From positions 1,100,295 to 1,164,294 of the forward strand of contig CM051463.1 of assembly GCA_028095005.1 (NCBI GenBank): 64,000 nt of DNA, given 5' to 3'. Position 1 is the stretch's first letter. Every line of letters starts with the position of its first letter. Under the pieces are notes generated by a model, which saw nothing but the letters and a program-made list of their open reading frames with translations, was not told the DNA's origin and searched no databases. This document shows, in pieces, positions 35,705 through 46,771 of the stretch. The DNA comes from Rhynchospora pubera (lineage: Eukaryota > Streptophyta > Magnoliopsida > Poales > Cyperaceae). The translations under genes were made by a program, and so were the position numbers.

Positions 35705-38220
35705 CCAGGAGCAAATTAAACATGTCAGTACTCTGACTCAGACTTGAGAAATTCAGTCTACAAGGTCTGTCCATATCAACTTCCAACTTTCTAGCATATT
35801 TTTCCTAATTTCTTTTTCCCCAAAGAGAAGGGCATTTATTTGGGTTCTTAAAATTGAGTTGTTTCCTATGTATCCCTGGGTACAATGTTTTGTTGTTCAT
35901 GGTAACCAAATTAACTTTTTGGTCTTAAATATAAGTTGTATTTTGTTAGGTTTTGGTCTACTTTAGGAGTTAACCTTGGATGGGCTTTAATGGTATTGTC
36001 GAAATTGCTGTATTTGTAGCTTCTGTCTCTGGTATGGGAACTTGGTTTGCACCAGTGAGTTTTCAGTTAACATTTAGTGCTGAAATTTGTGTTTATCAGG
36101 CAAGCAAAAGATGTTATCAAAGCAATAAAGAAACGACTTCACCACAAGAGTTCGAAGGTTAAATTTCTCACTTTAATGGTATGAACTTTGAATTCTTTAT
36201 GCTTATTAAGTTTACTTGAATCTCCAATAATCATGTTGTTAATCCTAATAAGCACCATTTGAACTGATTAATAGCTATTAGAGACATTAATGAAGAGCTG
36301 TGGAGATTATGTTCACCAACAAGTACACGAGCGTGAAATTTTCAATGAAATGGTCCAAATCGTTAAGAAAAGGTCTAACAATCAAGTAAGAAATAAATCT
36401 TCGTGCTTACCGACTCATGGCAAGAGGCGTTTGGTGGGCCCAGCGGCAAGTATCCTCAGTACTATTGGGCCTATTCTGAGTTAGGTATTTCTGCACACAC
36501 TGTTTTTCTCTTGTAAATTAAAAAAAATTGAGACATACGGTGTACTCCATTGAGAGGTAGATCTTCCGTAGGGATGGAAAAAGCTCCAAGTATGATTACC
36601 TAATAAATTGCTTCACTTTTTTTTTCATAACGTGGCTGGTGGGGGGGGGGGGGGGGTATTTTGGGTATGTTATGAAAAAGTTTAGGGATGCTACAAATAA
36701 GTATCAAGATATTTTACTACGGTGCATGTGATTACATTTTATTCATGATCAAAAGGAATTTGGCTGTATCAATTACAGGATTTTGAAATATATTTCAATG
36801 TTTGCATTTAGCAGGTATGGACATTATGGAATGACGTCAGAGATCATAAGATGTATCAAATTAGGATTTCTGTGTGCGCAAGACAGACCAAAGGTTCCGC
36901 CTCACATGTCAGAAGCTACACTGATGTTAAACTGTCCAAACATATATATATAATTTTTTTCATTATTCTTGTCAAAAAAAAATGTCCACACATTGGGTGG
37001 GCGTGTATGCTAGTGGGGTTAAAAATGTTCATACACATTTTACCCGTAAGTCTACTGTTAATACGTCTTGCCACACTGGATAACATACAATTATGTGTTC
37101 ATTGGAGAACGAGCTTTTAATTTCTTGAGTAAAAGGTCGCAGGCATGTGTGTTCTTTCTTAGATATTTAATTTAAAAATAAATTGGGTGACTTAGACCTC
37201 CAATTTATCTAAAAAACAATTGTTTATTGAAAACACTTGGAAATATTGTTTATGTCAAATTTGGAAGTTGTTAATTTTTTTTCGGGTTTTTAGTGATATG
37301 GTTTTCATTATATGCGTTTGGGGACGTGTTGACTGTACGATTCGTACGTTGAGGCTGGTGATGACTGCTTATTTAAGCAGACGAGACTTTTGTTGTGAAC
37401 ACACAATTTTAGATCATGGAATTGTCAGACGAATCGCTTGGAGTTCTACAGATTAGACATTTGCCTATTTCGAATAGTGAACCATCGAAGCGAATATTAA
37501 TTGAATAGTGCCTTAAATAATGACTAATCCAAATTAGCGCCGCTCCTTAAGGTACAGGAGCTTTATTGTAGAATCTAGAGATCCATATATTATCACTAGA
37601 AATTATTCAGCAGTACTTTATCTATCTGTTTGTTGCTCTAATTTCAATCGGACTTCATGCATCCCAATTTTCATCTTCAATTCGTTTTGTTCTTTTTATG
37701 TGCTGGTTGGTGCTGGTTTGATTCTTGTGCTAGTTTTTGGAGTAGCTGATATAGTGAGTTGTGTCGGAGTTGTACCAGAGTTGATATTGGTATTATGTTT
37801 TGAGGCTTTGTATTGACTTTGTAAAAAAAAAAAAATTCTCTCATTATATTAATAATAATTTGTCAGCTTTTTCTGGCGCTCAAATATATGTAAGGTAAGT
37901 TTTCTATGGAAACATGTATATAACGAAAGTTTAATATTTTTTTTGACTTTAACGAAAGTTTAATATGAACGAAATTACAGCACGAAGTTCAGAAGACAAA
38001 AAAAAAAGGAATTATTTTCATCTCCACAACTGAGCAGAAGTATAAAGTAAATTACTAAATTGAACATTCCTTGAGAAATACATAGATTCATCAACACGGA
38101 TTCAGTCAATAACAAACAGACAACAAAGGTAATTGAGTACATAAACAAATCCGTAAAATGTGAATAACACGAGGGAACTTTGGCACATTATTTTCTCAGA
38201 CTAATAATAAAATGAAATAA
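35705..38220. other. Intergenic sequence downstream of the NLR, no supported gene
   Basis: AT-rich with only short frames (35980-36162, 36290-36484, 36851-37120). A run of about 17 G lies at 36641-36657 and a short poly-A at 37824-37835. Part of 35705-36490 could be an NLR 3' UTR with introns, but this cannot be shown. Confidence 0.45.
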
Positions 38221-38498
38221 TCAACAAGGTTTGTGGTAAAGACCGCCACAGGGCTGTGTGTATGGAGCACCTGAGACCGCATGAGACTTTGCTGGTCCTT
38301 TTCCTAGCGAATCATAATTGATAGTGGTCAGGATTCTTCTATGGTTTTCTATGGCAATGGGGAATTGCAGCTCTGCCTCTTCGTCCCTTACTGTCTGTTT
38401 CGTTGTCGAGGTCGTGATCATGGTCGTCGTAATGTTATTTGTTATGCTAGAGATGCAGCAAACAGAATTAGCACAAGGGATAAAACTGATGCCCACAT
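38221..38498 (-). pseudogene. Secreted peptide precursor, RALF-like features, one frameshift
   Basis: The minus-strand ATG at 38498 opens MWASVLSLVLILFAASLA, a textbook signal peptide, followed at once by a stop. Shifting by one base at about 38444-38447 gives a continuous frame to TGA 38221-38223. It encodes a Thr/Asn-rich spacer, an acidic ELQFP segment, HRRIL, then INYDSL and a C-terminus with two Cys (PYTQPC and YHKPC). The layout (signal peptide, variable pro-region, RRxL site, tyrosine-containing start of the mature peptide) is that of RALF propeptides, which are cut by subtilase S1P and bind CrRLK1L receptors. The usual four-Cys core is not there, so assignment to RALF is tentative. 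The total would be about 92 residues. The plus-strand shadow frames are rejected. One missing base could also be a sequencing error. Confidence 0.5.
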
Positions 38499-38807
38499 AC
38501 GACCGCTTCCGCTGCCACTCCCCATTTCCTCCAACACCCTTTTTTTTCTTTTCTTTATGTTTCTTATTTCTAAACTTTATATGCACAGGCTCAATGAAAT
38601 AGCAAGGTTGGGCATTGTACATACAGCAAGCGAACTTGTGTTAATATTTAACGACCCAAGATTTCTTGCTTGGCTGTCTTTTGTTTTAAGTTTTGTCCGA
38701 TGGCTTGTGATGCTCATTTAGTAGCATTGTGTTTATTCACAGTCAATTCACATCCGACTGTACGTCCTGATACAGCACTACAGACCGTGCAATTGCGCAG
38801 AATTATA

Positions 38808-38996
38808 GACTCCGTTTGGATGGCTTCTTCCCGGAATAAGGAATAAGAAATAACCACTTTTTACCAATAAATTTATTTCTAACCATCCAAATTCTTCACT
38901 AAAGTTACACACTTCCCAATAAATTTACCCTTTTCCAATAAATTTCTTCCCTTCTTCCTTCTTCCTACCTTATTCTCAACGCATCCAAACGGAACC
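38808..38996. mobile_element. Diverged Tourist-like MITE (copy 4)
   Basis: The ends are GACTCCGTTTGGATGG and CCATCCAAACGGAACC, with the 3-bp duplication ATA on both sides (38805-38807, 38997-38999). The interior shares CACTTCCCAATAA-type sequence with the family but has been reshuffled. Confidence 0.7.
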
Positions 38997-39033
38997 ATAG
39001 CTAGGAACCCAGACAATTGGTTTCCGGCTCATT

Positions 39034-39190
39034 GGATGCATTTGGATAGGTGTGGGAAGAAGGGAAGAAGGGAAGAAGTGGAAAGAAGTATTGGGAAGTG
39101 TGTAACTTTGTGAAGAGTTTGAATTATTTATAATTTTTTTTCTTCCCATCTTCCTTCTTCCTCTTCTTCTTCTCTCATCCAAACGCACCC
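39034..39190. mobile_element. Tourist-like MITE copy 5 (157 bp)
   Basis: It is nearly identical in the interior to the copy at 5624-5779. The ends are GGATGCATTTGGAT and ATCCAAACGCACCC, with the duplication ATT on both sides (39031-39033, 39191-39193). Confidence 0.85.
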
Positions 39191-39193
39191 ATT

Positions 39194-39879
39194 GTTTTTA
39201 TTCACCCACTTACAATAATTACTTGTTTTAATCAATACTTGCCAAGCACTACCTACCAGTTACTGTTAGAGCAACCATCTGGCACTGTACGTTGATTTCA
39301 TATACATCCAAATGTATTTTTGCATTTGTAAAATTTGGTCCAAAAATATGTATATATTGTTTATGCAAATTTGAGGATTAATTAGAACTAAATTGGTTAG
39401 TTGCGGCTTCCTCCCAAATTAAATGGAAATAAATTGATTTTAAGTCGGTGAGGAGCCTAATTTTGATATATAATAGTGTAAACTGAACTTGTAGTTTTTG
39501 GCACACTATTTGTGGGTTGTATTTATTTGTAGCTATTTTATTTTGGAGTTTAATTAAGGCTGACGATTATTAATGTGCGCCGGTAAATATGTGCTTTTAT
39601 ATTTTTATATTGTATAAATTTATTTATACTTGCATAATGGATGAAATATATAGTGGGTGGTAATATCGCATGGTAATTCTGATCGTACGCAAATAGAGTG
39701 TCACTATTCAAAACTGTTCATTCTCCCATTTCAAATTCATATATTTATTTTCCTTTTACGTATTATTTTGATGTTTCGACATATTTATTTGGTGATCGTG
39801 TGGACCAATGAGTCTGGTGGGCCCCTCACCCTCCCCCACTCACAGGTTTTACTCTTCCACTAGACCGCTAGGAATTATT
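39194..39879. other. Intergenic sequence, no supported gene
   Basis: AT-rich unique-looking sequence between a MITE and the LTR element. Only short unconvincing frames. Confidence 0.5.
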
Positions 39880-40474
39880 TGTTGGAATATGATGCCGCAG
39901 AAGATCGTACCCGGGATCAGATGCATGGCATGGATAGACACGGGTTGTGCCGCATAAGATCGTGTCCTGGATCAGATGCATGGCACCGACAGAAAAGGAC
40001 AGTTCTGACCTTAATTGGAAGCATCTCACAAAAGAGGAAAGAATTCTTGGAGATATTTCAGAAAAGGAAAGAATATGCACAAGGAAGGTGATGATTGATT
40101 ATTGAGAATCTGATTAGATTATCTAAAGATGTGTTTAGATATTCTTCTATTTCTTACCCGATTGTGTCTTGGAAAAGAAGTTATTGTTTTTCTATTTATT
40201 CATCTTCTCTCCTTGTATTGTATTAACTCAGATTATTCAGATAATAATAAAAATAGCGTGCGTGTGTGTGAAGGACGTAGGCACCGAGTTGGTGCCGAAC
40301 CTCGTTAAATCTTGTGTCTATTTTTATTTGTGTGCTTGATTGATTGATTTCTGAGTTCACTGCATCAAGATTCTAAGAGGCACGATTCATGTGCAGATGC
40401 ACTTGGATCGTGCCTCCCCCATACAAATCTGACAATGAAATTATTCCGCTGCGACGACCGACGTTATTTTAACA
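39880..40474 (+). repeat. 5' LTR
   Basis: 595 bp, TG..CA ends, identical in length to the 3' LTR at an offset of 2,301 bases. ORFs at 39879-40091 and the identical one at 42180-42392 are LTR sequence. Confidence 0.93.
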
Positions 40475-40486
40475 TGGTATCAGAGC
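40475..40486 (+). promoter_or_regulatory. Primer-binding site (initiator tRNA-Met)
   Basis: TGGTATCAGAGC directly follows the 5' LTR. It is the standard plant LTR-retrotransposon complement to the 3' end of initiator tRNA-Met. Confidence 0.93.
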
Positions 40487-41728
40487 GTGGTTGGTTCTCC
40501 GTGCTTGCATCGAGTAGGTGCTTGAATATTGACGACTGCTAGATGAAGCTGTGCTGGTGCAGCTAATTGTTTGAACACGAGTATCTTTTCTTTTGGGCTC
40601 TTATGCAATGCCTCTGTTGCCTTCTCTATGTCACTGCTTTTACAAACTACAATATTCATACCCTCTACAGCGGCAATTGTGGAATTGTGTTTGTTTTTTG
40701 GATCTACACCGTGTATAAAGGGCTTGTGGACCGCAATTTTAGACCAAAAAGAGGAAAAACATTTTCTGCTGTTATTCAATATCGTGCCTAGGCTGCTGCA
40801 TTCAAAGTTCTTGGTTCAAGTTGACTTATGGTAACAATCTTTTGCTCATATCTTTGATTGGTGCGTGCTCTTGTGCATCTCTGACGAACACACCAAATTA
40901 AGGTATATTTGGATTTGATTAAGCCGCAAAATTGGTAAATATTGCTTTCTTTTTATTGTTGGCACCACGTAAAGGACAAAATCAATTGTGATTTGGAAAC
41001 TTTTTTATTCCGTCCACATGAATCGTGCCATATTTGGATATTTTCAATCACCGATCATATTCCAATCTTAAAAGTTTTCAAGAAAGATTTTTTGGTGTTG
41101 TGATAATAAGCTAAGTTAAGGAATTGGACATTCATGGATTGGGAATGTCGGTGAATTGAAGTTTTTTGGAAATTGATGCAATTGGTGAGTTGTGATGCAA
41201 CATATTTACATATGGTGAGAATTGCTATTCTGAAGGTCCTGATGTATCAACAATTTGGTACATTTTTTATTGGTGTCTCGGGTCTTGTATCTTGAGACTT
41301 TGCTGTCAGCTTAGAGGCAGGACTAATTGGATTACAACAATTGTTCCCCGTTGGTCATAACTGAGTTTGAGTTATGGTAAGTTATTTGAGGCAACTATAT
41401 GAAAAAAGTTGATATATGCAAGAATTTGTTGAGGCCCAAGTCGGGTCAACAGATGGCCCATGTCGGGGTTGAGAGAAGGGCATTTGAGTCAAGAAATAAC
41501 TGTACATGCAAGCCACCAAATATATCTTTCAGGGGGAGATTTGATAATGTGAAAGAAATATTTGGTGTCGACAGAAAAAATATGATCCAAGTTGAATTAA
41601 GTGGTCCAAGTTCGGGCCATGTGGTTTGAAAGAAAACTTCTTGACTGTTAAGGTGCATGGGCCGTGTCAGGATGGGCACGGACCGAGCATGTTTGTTTGG
41701 TGGTTCTGAGATCAGTCGACCTTTATCC

Positions 41729-41881
41729 CTACACAAGATATTTGTGTAGTGGACCTTTATCTCTGTGCAAGTTACCGCACAGTGAATCTTTATCTCTGTG
41801 CAAGTTACCGCACAGTCGACCTTTTATCTCTGTGCAAGTTACCGCACAATCGATTTTTTCTCTGTGCAAGTTACCGCACAA
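41729..41881 (+). repeat. Tandem array of five stem-loops in the LTR element interior
   Basis: Units at 41729-41749, 41763-41782, 41796-41815, 41830-41849 and 41862-41881 repeat every 32-34 bases. Units 2 and 3 read CTGTGC, an 8-base loop AAGTTACC, then GCACAG. Units 4 and 5 have the same stem less its outer pair. Unit 1 has CTACAC..GTGTAG: three stem positions differ from units 2-3, each matched on the opposite side, and its stem can extend by two pairs (CTACACAA/TTGTGTAG). Between stems lies TCGACCTTTATCT-like spacer. Confidence 0.85.
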
Positions 41882-42170
41882 TTGACCTAGTTGGCGGGGT
41901 GGATCGTCAACAAGTCTGTCGAGATGATTCGACAGAGGTTGCATCGAATATACAGCCTTGAGCTAGTCAGTTGATCAGTTTTGGACTTCATCACTCGTGT
42001 GGAATCTGCTCGTTCTAGATTTGGAATTGAGGGAGTTGCATATTCGGTGGTGAATGGTTACTCTCTTGAAGACATGATTTGAAGTTGTTTGACGGAGGAG
42101 TCAAAATGGCGAGTGTAGGATTCAGCGACAAACTTGGCAAGTTGTCATGACAAGACTGTGCATGTCAACT

Positions 42171-42180
42171 TGAGGGGGAG
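42171..42180 (+). promoter_or_regulatory. Polypurine tract
   Basis: TGAGGGGGAG abuts the 3' LTR, the expected primer site for plus-strand DNA synthesis. Confidence 0.85.
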
Positions 42181-42775
42181 TGTTGGAATATGATGCCGCA
42201 GAAGATCGTACCCGGGATCAGATGCATGGCATGGATAGACACGGGTTGTGCCGCATAAGATCGTGTCCTGGATCAGATGCATGGCACCGACAGAAAAGGA
42301 CAGTTCTGACCTTAATTGGAAGCATCTCACAAAAGAGGAAAGAATTCTTGGAGATATTTCAGAAAAGGAAAGAATATGCACAAGGAAGGTGATGATTGAT
42401 TATTGAGAATCTGATTAGATTATCTAAAGATGTGTTTAGATATTCTTCTATTTCTTACCCGATTGTGTCTTGGAAAAGAAATTATTGTTTTTCTATTTAT
42501 TCATCTTCTCTCCTTGTATTGTATTAACTCAGATTATTCAGATAATAATAAAAATAGCGTGCGTGTGTGTGGAGGACGTAGGCACCGAGTTGGTGCTGAA
42601 CCTCGTTAAATCTTGTGTCTATTTTTATTTGTGTGCTTGATTGATTGATTTCTGAGTTCACTGCATCAAGATTCTAAGAGGCACGATTCATGTGCAGATG
42701 CACTTGGATCGTGCCTCCCCCATACAAATCTGACGATGAAATTATTCCGCTGCGACGACCGACGTTATTTTAACA
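42181..42775 (+). repeat. 3' LTR
   Basis: Same length as the 5' LTR with a few substitutions (for example within GAAGTTATTG versus GAAATTATTG). Ends TTTTAACA, then the target duplication TTATT. Confidence 0.93.
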
Positions 42776-42780
42776 TTATT

Positions 42781-43602
42781 TGCATATAAATTTTTGCTTA
42801 TTGTTCGTGTTTGTTTCGGTGGCATTGCATGTAATTAAACAATTACATAAATTGTGACTAGTCTTTTAATCAATTTAATTACTTAGTTGAGTTATTAATT
42901 TATAGTTATCGCTCAGAACAGTTATTTAATTTATTTTATGTTTTCCAAATACTTATATGCCTGGTATATAGTAAATTGATTTCTTCTATATTAGTTCCCT
43001 TTTAGTTGATATAAATTAGAATTTTTCGGTTATCATTTTAGTCCACTGAATTATTATATTATATAAATAATCTGCTTGCTTTTCCCAATATGTGATAAAA
43101 TTTGTTGCACTTTATTTCGAGTACGAGACCTTTTAGATTATGCGGAAAACAGCATAAACCATCTGCATAATCCAATCCATTCTAGAATGATAACTGTCAT
43201 CTGTAATTTTGTCATCTCTATTATCGCTAAATATAAAGTGAACATATACAATAAATAAGATAACTATATAGATGATCTAAGTGAACAAATAAGTGTTGTC
43301 ATCACTTGTTCAGAATTTTACATGCATATTTAACTAATATTTATTGAACTTATTTATTTGTATATATTCACTTTGATCATTATATATGTTTATTTTATGT
43401 GTTCATTTTGTGTTTAACGATAATAATAATGACAAAAATTATATACGACAGTAATTAATTTCCCAAACCAAATAGCCTGTATTTCTACTTCAAAAAAACC
43501 AAATTTGCAATCGGCCTAAATATACGGGCCGTATTGCAAGAGAAGCATTTGTCTTGATTTTTGGTAAAAAAAACTGTAGAAGATTCGTGTCCAACTATTC
43601 CA
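42781..43602. other. Intergenic AT-rich sequence
   Basis: No supported gene or element between the LTR retrotransposon and the MULE-type MITE. The last ten bases are the MITE's target duplication. Confidence 0.5.
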
Positions 43603-43805
43603 GGAGTCGGATCCTCTGGTCGTTTTTTACAAACGACCACCTGGTCGTTTTCGATCTGGACCGTTTGATTTAATCTCAACGGTTAACATTTTTTCGGGCC
43701 TATCAATCGTGGTACTAGCACGGGGCATCTATAGCCATTAAGATTAAATCAGACGGTCCAGATCTAAAACGACCAGGTGGTCTGCCGACCAGAGGATCTG
43801 GTTCC
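43603..43805. mobile_element. MULE-type MITE, 203 bp
   Basis: The ends GGAGTCGGATCCTCTGG and (other strand) GGAACCAGATCCTCTGG are flanked by a 10-bp duplication AACTATTCCA (43593-43602, 43806-43815). The left terminus has GGTCGTTT, a 5-base loop, AAACGACC, then GGTCGTTT again, followed by an ACCGT..GATTTAAT inner segment like the one in the two large MULEs. It is probably mobilised by such a MULE. It lies about 190 bases upstream of the small gene at 43994. Confidence 0.88.
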
Positions 43806-43993
43806 AACTATTCCACGTGTAACCGTTAAAGCCCACAGTATCACCACGTAGCACACCATTTTTTATTTAAAAAAAAAAGAACAAGACTGCAAAAAAGGTA
43901 CTAACAAAAACGAACAATAACCTCGTAATGAAAATCCACCGATTAACCCGAAGTAAATCACCGAACTCCCAAGCACAAAATTGAAAAACAAAA

Positions 43994-44640
43994 ATGCCAG
44001 GGAAGATGAAGAATGGAGCACTTGGAGTGAAGAAGAAGAAGGTTTCGACGCGACAGCAGCCGAGAGGTTTACGCAGTTATGTGAAAGCTGTATCGAAGTA
44101 TCTTGCATCCGATACATATATGTATGCTCCCCTGGTGGAGGATGCAACAACCAATGAGTGTACGGCGGCTTCCTCTCCTTCTGTCGATGGCAATATTCAA
44201 TCACCATTAAATACAGGTGTTTTTTTTTAATAAATTAGTACTTAAAGTTGGTAGTAAAATTTGCAATCGTCAATTATATATATTGGCTGGCTTGCATGTG
44301 AAATTTCTCATTTTCCCTATAAATAAATGAACTCAGCGTGGTCAATCTGGTGGAAATTTGTCTCCAAATGGACTGTCAAAATTTTAAAAAAGGACCGTTT
44401 CTTCTGTGAAAAAATAGGACCCAAATTCAGAAACTTAAACAATTGACGTGGTCACTATTGAGACAGGGAGTCATAAAAAATTTATACTATTGCTAGTTTG
44501 CTACAACAATTGGTTCTTTTTTAATCAATTTGCTAGCTTATTAGGCTTTATTTATGGCAGAAACTATCCGCAAACTCGGCTCAAAGGTGTCAGCAAAAAG
44601 AATTCTGTACGAGGAATTTGTGGAAAAGTCTGGCCTTTGA
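43994..44640 (+). CDS. Small two-exon gene, 100 aa, function unknown
   Basis: Exon 1 (43994-44216) and exon 2 (44561-44640) join through a GT-AG intron (GTGTTT..ATGGCAG) in consistent phase, giving 100 residues and TGA at 44638-44640. The product begins MPGKMKNGALGVKKKK, strongly basic, then RSYVKAVSKYLASDTYMYAP, an acidic and Ser-rich linker, and a charged C-terminus ending EEFVEKSGL. There is no signal peptide or membrane segment. A basic N-terminus plus a YLxSDxYMYAPL-type block looks like a small plant-specific protein, but I cannot name a family or role. Exon 2 is inferred from phase and splice sites only. If wrong, the exon 1 frame would end at 44230. Confidence 0.5.
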
Positions 44641-46771
44641 CCTTTCACGTTTTGTATCAGGTGCAGTACCTTTTTCTTTTTCTTGTTTGGTTTATCGATC
44701 GGTATTCTTTGTTGTAGAAAATTAATGCAAATGGAAGAGAGATGTTGTAAAAAGAAGTTGGGCTGAGGAAAGAAAGATATTTAGTGGCGAAAAGTAAAAG
44801 AAATGTATTTTGTGAAAGAGTGAGATGGAATGATCAGACTAAAGAAACAGGAACGAAGCGCGTAGGTGTCAATTAATTTATCTGCAAGACTGCAACAAAT
44901 CTGAGAGACGGGACATTTATCGAAAATTTTTAATGTGTTATCAAAACCTCTTTCTATAACCAAGTACCATCTGCCTTTAATTAATCTCTTTTTTATTTTA
45001 TATGTACACAGATCCTGATGTCCCAAAAGTGCGCGAGTAGAGCATTGGTTTCTTCTTTCGTGACTGTGCTTTGTAATTTCCGCCGTTGTTCCTAATTTGA
45101 CTTTGAAAGTTGAGATTATGTGGCGTATATATGGATGGATGTAGATTGGTTTTCTACTTTTCAAATTAGATATATATATAACAGCAGTTGTAGTAGTTAT
45201 AAGATGAATGCATTCCTTTTTTTTTATTATTATTATGCATAAAGTCTAAAATTTTTGTTTTATTTTTTATTTTTATTTTTTGATGAAAAGTCGCGTAGGC
45301 TACTTAAAATCTGAATCGAAGAAAATTAGAAAGAACGGAATCTGGACAATGCGGAATGTTAGCACTTTTTCCTTGGTGGCTGTGTGCACAATTAAATTGG
45401 TTCAACTGGGCTTAAGAAAAACTTGGTAGCCGTTGTCAAGTTTTTCCTTAAAAAAAAAAGAACCGGGGCTTATAAGCAAGATTCCAAGGTGGCTTCTTGT
45501 GCGAAAGAAAGTTTGTTCATTCGAGGCCTGGTCAGATTTGTTTCTACTTGCATTTATGGGTAGTTGGCCGGAATAAGACAATGTATTGTTCGGTCTTTCT
45601 ATGAAATAGGCCTTTCTAATTCAATTGTCCGATACATGTGCAGATGTGCTACGAAATTTGACAATGCCTATGCTGTACAAGTCTTGCAAATAATATACCT
45701 TCCAAGTTTTTTATAAGATAAATTAAAGGTCCAAGTCACTAAATTAATTTTTAAATTAAATGTCTAAGAAATACCCTCAAGTCGGATTTTGAACTTGCGA
45801 CTTTTCACTTAAGAAGTCAAGGTGTATTGTTCTGTGCCACTAGATCAAGAGCTGGTTCTCAATATGCCTTCCAAGTTGGGATGATAAACAATTGATAAAC
45901 AAAATAAACCATGTTTTCTTTTTCTCGGATTAAAATGGCGCAATCATGCCACTTGCTTATCTCTCCTTCACCTTGTTAGAGACCAATTTTTCCTTTTAAA
46001 CAATCTCTCTAAGTGCGGGAGTAGATACCAGTATCAGAAATGTAAATCCGAACCTCAAAATCCCACAAATGTGGGACATGCAGCCGTGAATTATGAGATT
46101 GGTAAGCTTGTTCTAAAATATAAATTTAATTTGAAAACATAAACAAGCCACATGGCTTCACATGTTCCCAAACCCCACGAGTAATACATTTTTCTGCTTG
46201 TAGTAATAGTAGTCGATCGTATTTAAGAAGAATGCAAGATACTGTGTTTAAGTACATGACAATAGAGATATAATCTCAAATTTTCTTTCCTACATTGTAG
46301 GTTAATTTGTTCAGAATTTAAACCATGATGTTGCCATTATGCGCAAGAATTGGTGTCTGTACCTCTGTTCATAATTAAACCAATGATTACTAGCTAAATA
46401 TGTCAGGTAACATCAGGTCCACCTAAAACATCGCGCCTATTTTGAGGAAATGTCGCCTGATAACCAAGATAGATACAATGAATGTGCAGATCGATACGTG
46501 GCAAGATTTGGTGATGCATTTTTTTTATTTCTTTTGGAGCAAATTTGGGGATGAAATTGTATAGGGGTGCACGTTAACCTCAAGCAACTTAGTCCAAATT
46601 TCTTTGAAAAAGAGTAACAATTACTGCACTGATTGGTTGGTATGCACATTGTGCAAAAGACAAAAGGCATAGGCGTCACATAGACACGTTGCATGGGTAC
46701 CGCAATGTGTTTGTGGAACCATTGTTTTGAACTGAATACGTGGTGCATAATTGTTAGATGATATATATACA
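44641..46771. other. Intergenic sequence, no supported gene
   Basis: AT-rich. 45720-45860 contains a fragment of a common dispersed repeat (TCGGATTTTGAACTTGCGAC, GTGCCACTAGATCAAGAGC); similar wording recurs near 52930-53020. Minus-strand frames at 44781-45164 and 46437-46748 have no recognisable domain and no supporting context. Confidence 0.5.

Larger units (their letters stand above)
39880..42775 (+). mobile_element. Complete non-coding LTR retrotransposon (LARD/TRIM-like), 2,896 bp
   Basis: Two 595-bp LTRs (39880-40474 and 42181-42775), each TGTTGGAA..TTTTAACA, differ at about four positions by eye. They are flanked by the 5-bp duplication TTATT (39875-39879, 42776-42780). A primer-binding site for initiator tRNA-Met and a polypurine tract are in place. 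The 1.7-kb interior has no gag or pol frame, so proteins would have to come from elsewhere. The primer-binding site suggests a Copia-type partner. Low LTR divergence means recent insertion. The interior carries a tandem stem-loop array. Confidence 0.93.

Noticed and set aside
36641..36657. Long G run (also G at 24288-24304 and C near 55199)
   Set aside because: Homopolymers are error-prone; the one at 24.3 kb belongs to a polypurine tract. No G-quadruplex claim is made from a single run.
39879..40091. 70-codon ORF found twice (also 42180-42392)
   Set aside because: Identical because both copies are LTR sequence; no retroelement protein similarity.
41729..41881. CRISPR-like array of regular short repeats
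   Set aside because: Plant nuclear context, near-identical spacers, only five units; structure is a tandem stem-loop repeat in an LTR element.
41664..41961. Repetitive SLCKLPH-type ORFs on both strands
   Set aside because: Produced by the 33-base stem-loop array, which is not a multiple that keeps one frame throughout.
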